Shown piece after piece: positions 5,828 to 6,729 of a DNA stretch of 6,729 bases. Source of the DNA: Chloroflexota bacterium (GTDB taxonomy: Bacteria > Chloroflexota > Dehalococcoidia > Lucifugimonadales > Australimonadaceae); the NCBI GenBank assembly GCA_028875085.1, contig JAPPFU010000122.1:1-6729 (forward strand), read 5' to 3'. The notes below the pieces were generated by a model. That model had not been told where the DNA came from, made no database searches, and worked only from the letters and a program-made list of their open reading frames with translations. Positions within the stretch are counted from its first letter, which is position 1. Each line of letters starts with the position of its first letter. The position numbers and the translations under genes were made by a program.

Positions 5828-6118
5828 ATGGCCGGATACGTGATCATTGACCTGGAGGTAACGGACGAGGCGCTGTACGCTCAGTACGTCCAGCAAATGG
5901 CCCCGCTCATTGCCGCTCACGGCGGCAAGCGCCTCGCCAATACGACCGAGCCAGAAGTGGTAGAAGGCGGCTGGACGCCCCGCCGACTAGCACTGCTGGA
6001 GTTCGCGGACGGCGAGCAGGCCAGGGCCCTTGCGAACTCCTTGGAGGCAGCCGAACTCCAAGAGATGCGCGCCCGCTGCGTCCGCAACAGGAACGTCGTG
6101 GTATTCGCGGGCCTGTAG
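5828..6118 (+). CDS. DUF1330 family small protein
   Basis: A 96-residue soluble protein of the DUF1330 family, which adopts a ferredoxin-like dimeric alpha/beta-barrel fold; no enzymatic role is established for most members. Family features: an N-terminal strand YVIIDLEVTD (4-13), a helix with Tyr (ALYAQYVQQMAPLIAAHGG, 15-33), the hallmark EVVEGGWTPRRLALLEF (43-59), a helix (GEQARALANS) and a terminal strand NVVVFAGL (89-96). Length is normal for the family. The ATG at 5828 is chosen because GAGGAGG (5815-5821) lies six bases before it; the in-frame ATG at 5822 abuts that site. It ends 27 bp from the stop of a converging gene, with no terminator visible in the gap. Confidence 0.9.
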   Translation: MAGYVIIDLEVTDEALYAQYVQQMAPLIAAHGGKRLANTTEPEVVEGGWTPRRLALLEFADGEQARALANSLEAAELQEMRARCVRNRNVVVFAGL

Positions 6119-6145
6119 CCGATCTTCGAGTGGAGCGCCCGCCCT

Positions 6146-6729
6146 CTACTCCGGCGTGTCGGGCTGTGGCGACTCGATCTCGCCGCTGCGGAACCACACC
6201 CCCGGCGGCAACACGGCAGGCAAGAAGCGCACCGCGGGCGCGATCCACTCCCCGTCGGCCCGCAGGAAGCCGAGCTCCAAGCGTCTGTCGGCCAGGCGAC
6301 GCGTGCGGATCTTGCCGATAGACGCGCCGTCCACCTCCACCGCGCTGCTCACGCGCCACGCCCCCGCTGCGGAATCGGCGGGCAGGTAGCGCATCGTCGG
6401 CAGCACCACCTCGCCGTCCGCCAACTCCACGCCGTGCTCGACGCGCCCGTCGTCCGCCAGCCTGGCCACGATGCGGATGCGGCGAGGCGGCGGCGCGGGT
6501 TCCGCCTCCGGCGGCTGCTCCTCGCCGCTGATGCCCAACGCCTCCGCGCTCTCGCCGATGCCCAGGGGCTCCAAGAAGGCGGCGTTGTCGGCGTCGGCGC
6601 CCGTCGCGCCGCAGAGGGCAGCGTCGGTGGCCGATGCATACGCGGGCAGCGCCGCGCGCATCTCTCCGTCCAACTCAAGCAGGCGCTCGACGTTCGCCGC
6701 GTCCCGCGCCTCCAGCGCAGTGCGCAGGG
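6146..6729 (-). CDS. Unrecognised protein with tandem repeats, C-terminal part (5' end outside window)
   Basis: The frame is open to the right edge, so the start is missing; a TTG at 6673 has no convincing claim to be the start because the codons before it (LEARDAANVERLLEL) read as a natural helix. Visible order: an Ala/Leu/Glu-rich helical segment possibly forming a coiled coil, a low-complexity Glu/Pro linker (EEQPPEAEPAPPPRR), then two copies of a unit of about 43 residues. Each copy follows RLAD-R-(V/L)E-G-ADGE-P-R-(Y/F)LPA-G-W-S-E. No signal peptide or membrane helix is visible in this part. I recall similar RLADGRxEF/LPxxRxFPxxxxxGxW repeats in proteins of marine Actinobacteria and Chloroflexota, usually unannotated, but cannot verify this here. 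The repeats may form small beta domains. The stop is TAG at 6146-6148. Confidence 0.75.
   Translation of the reverse strand, partial: LRTALEARDAANVERLLELDGEMRAALPAYASATDAALCGATGADADNAAFLEPLGIGESAEALGISGEEQPPEAEPAPPPRRIRIVARLADDGRVEHGVELADGEVVLPTMRYLPADSAAGAWRVSSAVEVDGASIGKIRTRRLADRRLELGFLRADGEWIAPAVRFLPAVLPPGVWFRSGEIESPQPDTPE
6173..6298 (-). repeat. Protein repeat unit 2
   Basis: Second copy, beginning RLADRRLELG and containing ADGEWIAPAVRFLPA and GVWFRSG. It aligns with unit 1 over its whole length with a single one-residue gap and is separated from it by a 12-residue spacer that includes GKIRTR. Confidence 0.6.
6335..6463 (-). repeat. Protein repeat unit 1
   Basis: First copy of the unit of about 43 residues, beginning RLADDGRVEHG and containing ADGEVVLPTMRYLPA and GAWRVSS. 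Preceded by a basic RRIRIVA strand. Confidence 0.6.

Overview
The window is a GC-rich bacterial stretch packed with short operons or single genes in alternating orientation. No gene fixes the taxon. The high GC, frequent GTG/TTG starts, a DUF502 membrane protein and an LPxxRxLP-type repeat protein would suit an uncultured Chloroflexota-like or actinobacterial genome, but that is a weak guess. I see no rRNA, tRNA, CRISPR array, transposase or phage gene.

Layout: (1) positions 3-722, plus strand: the C-terminal half of a sensor histidine kinase (late DHp helix plus a complete GHKL ATPase domain), cut by the left edge. (2) 855-1562, minus: a DUF502 two-helix membrane protein, convergent with the kinase. 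(3) 1563-1996: a long intergenic stretch with many short inverted repeats and one doubtful 60-codon ORF. (4) 1997-3751, minus, and 3968-5698, plus: two divergently transcribed paralogues of about 580 residues. Each is an NCS2-type (uracil/xanthine permease fold) transporter fused to a C-terminal domain of about 130 residues that resembles an RsbW-like GHKL ATPase whose signature residues have decayed. They share a 216-bp divergent promoter region holding a very good extended -10 promoter for the minus gene and a G/C-only hairpin next to it. (5) 5828-6118, plus: a DUF1330 small protein with its own well-spaced promoter. (6) 6146 to the right edge, minus: the C-terminal part of an unrecognised protein with a helical region, a Pro/Glu linker and two tandem repeats of about 43 residues.

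How they may work together: the paired transporter fusions are the heart of the window. Both have lost the residues that bind nucleobase and proton in characterised NCS2 carriers, at the same aligned positions but with different replacements. Both carry a cytoplasmic GHKL-like tail that lacks the Mg-binding Asn and the glycine-rich boxes. This suggests a divergent transporter or transceptor pair, perhaps a heterodimer, with a non-catalytic regulatory tail. That is inference; substrate and partner are unknown. The kinase, DUF502 and DUF1330 genes show no sequence evidence of a functional link to it.
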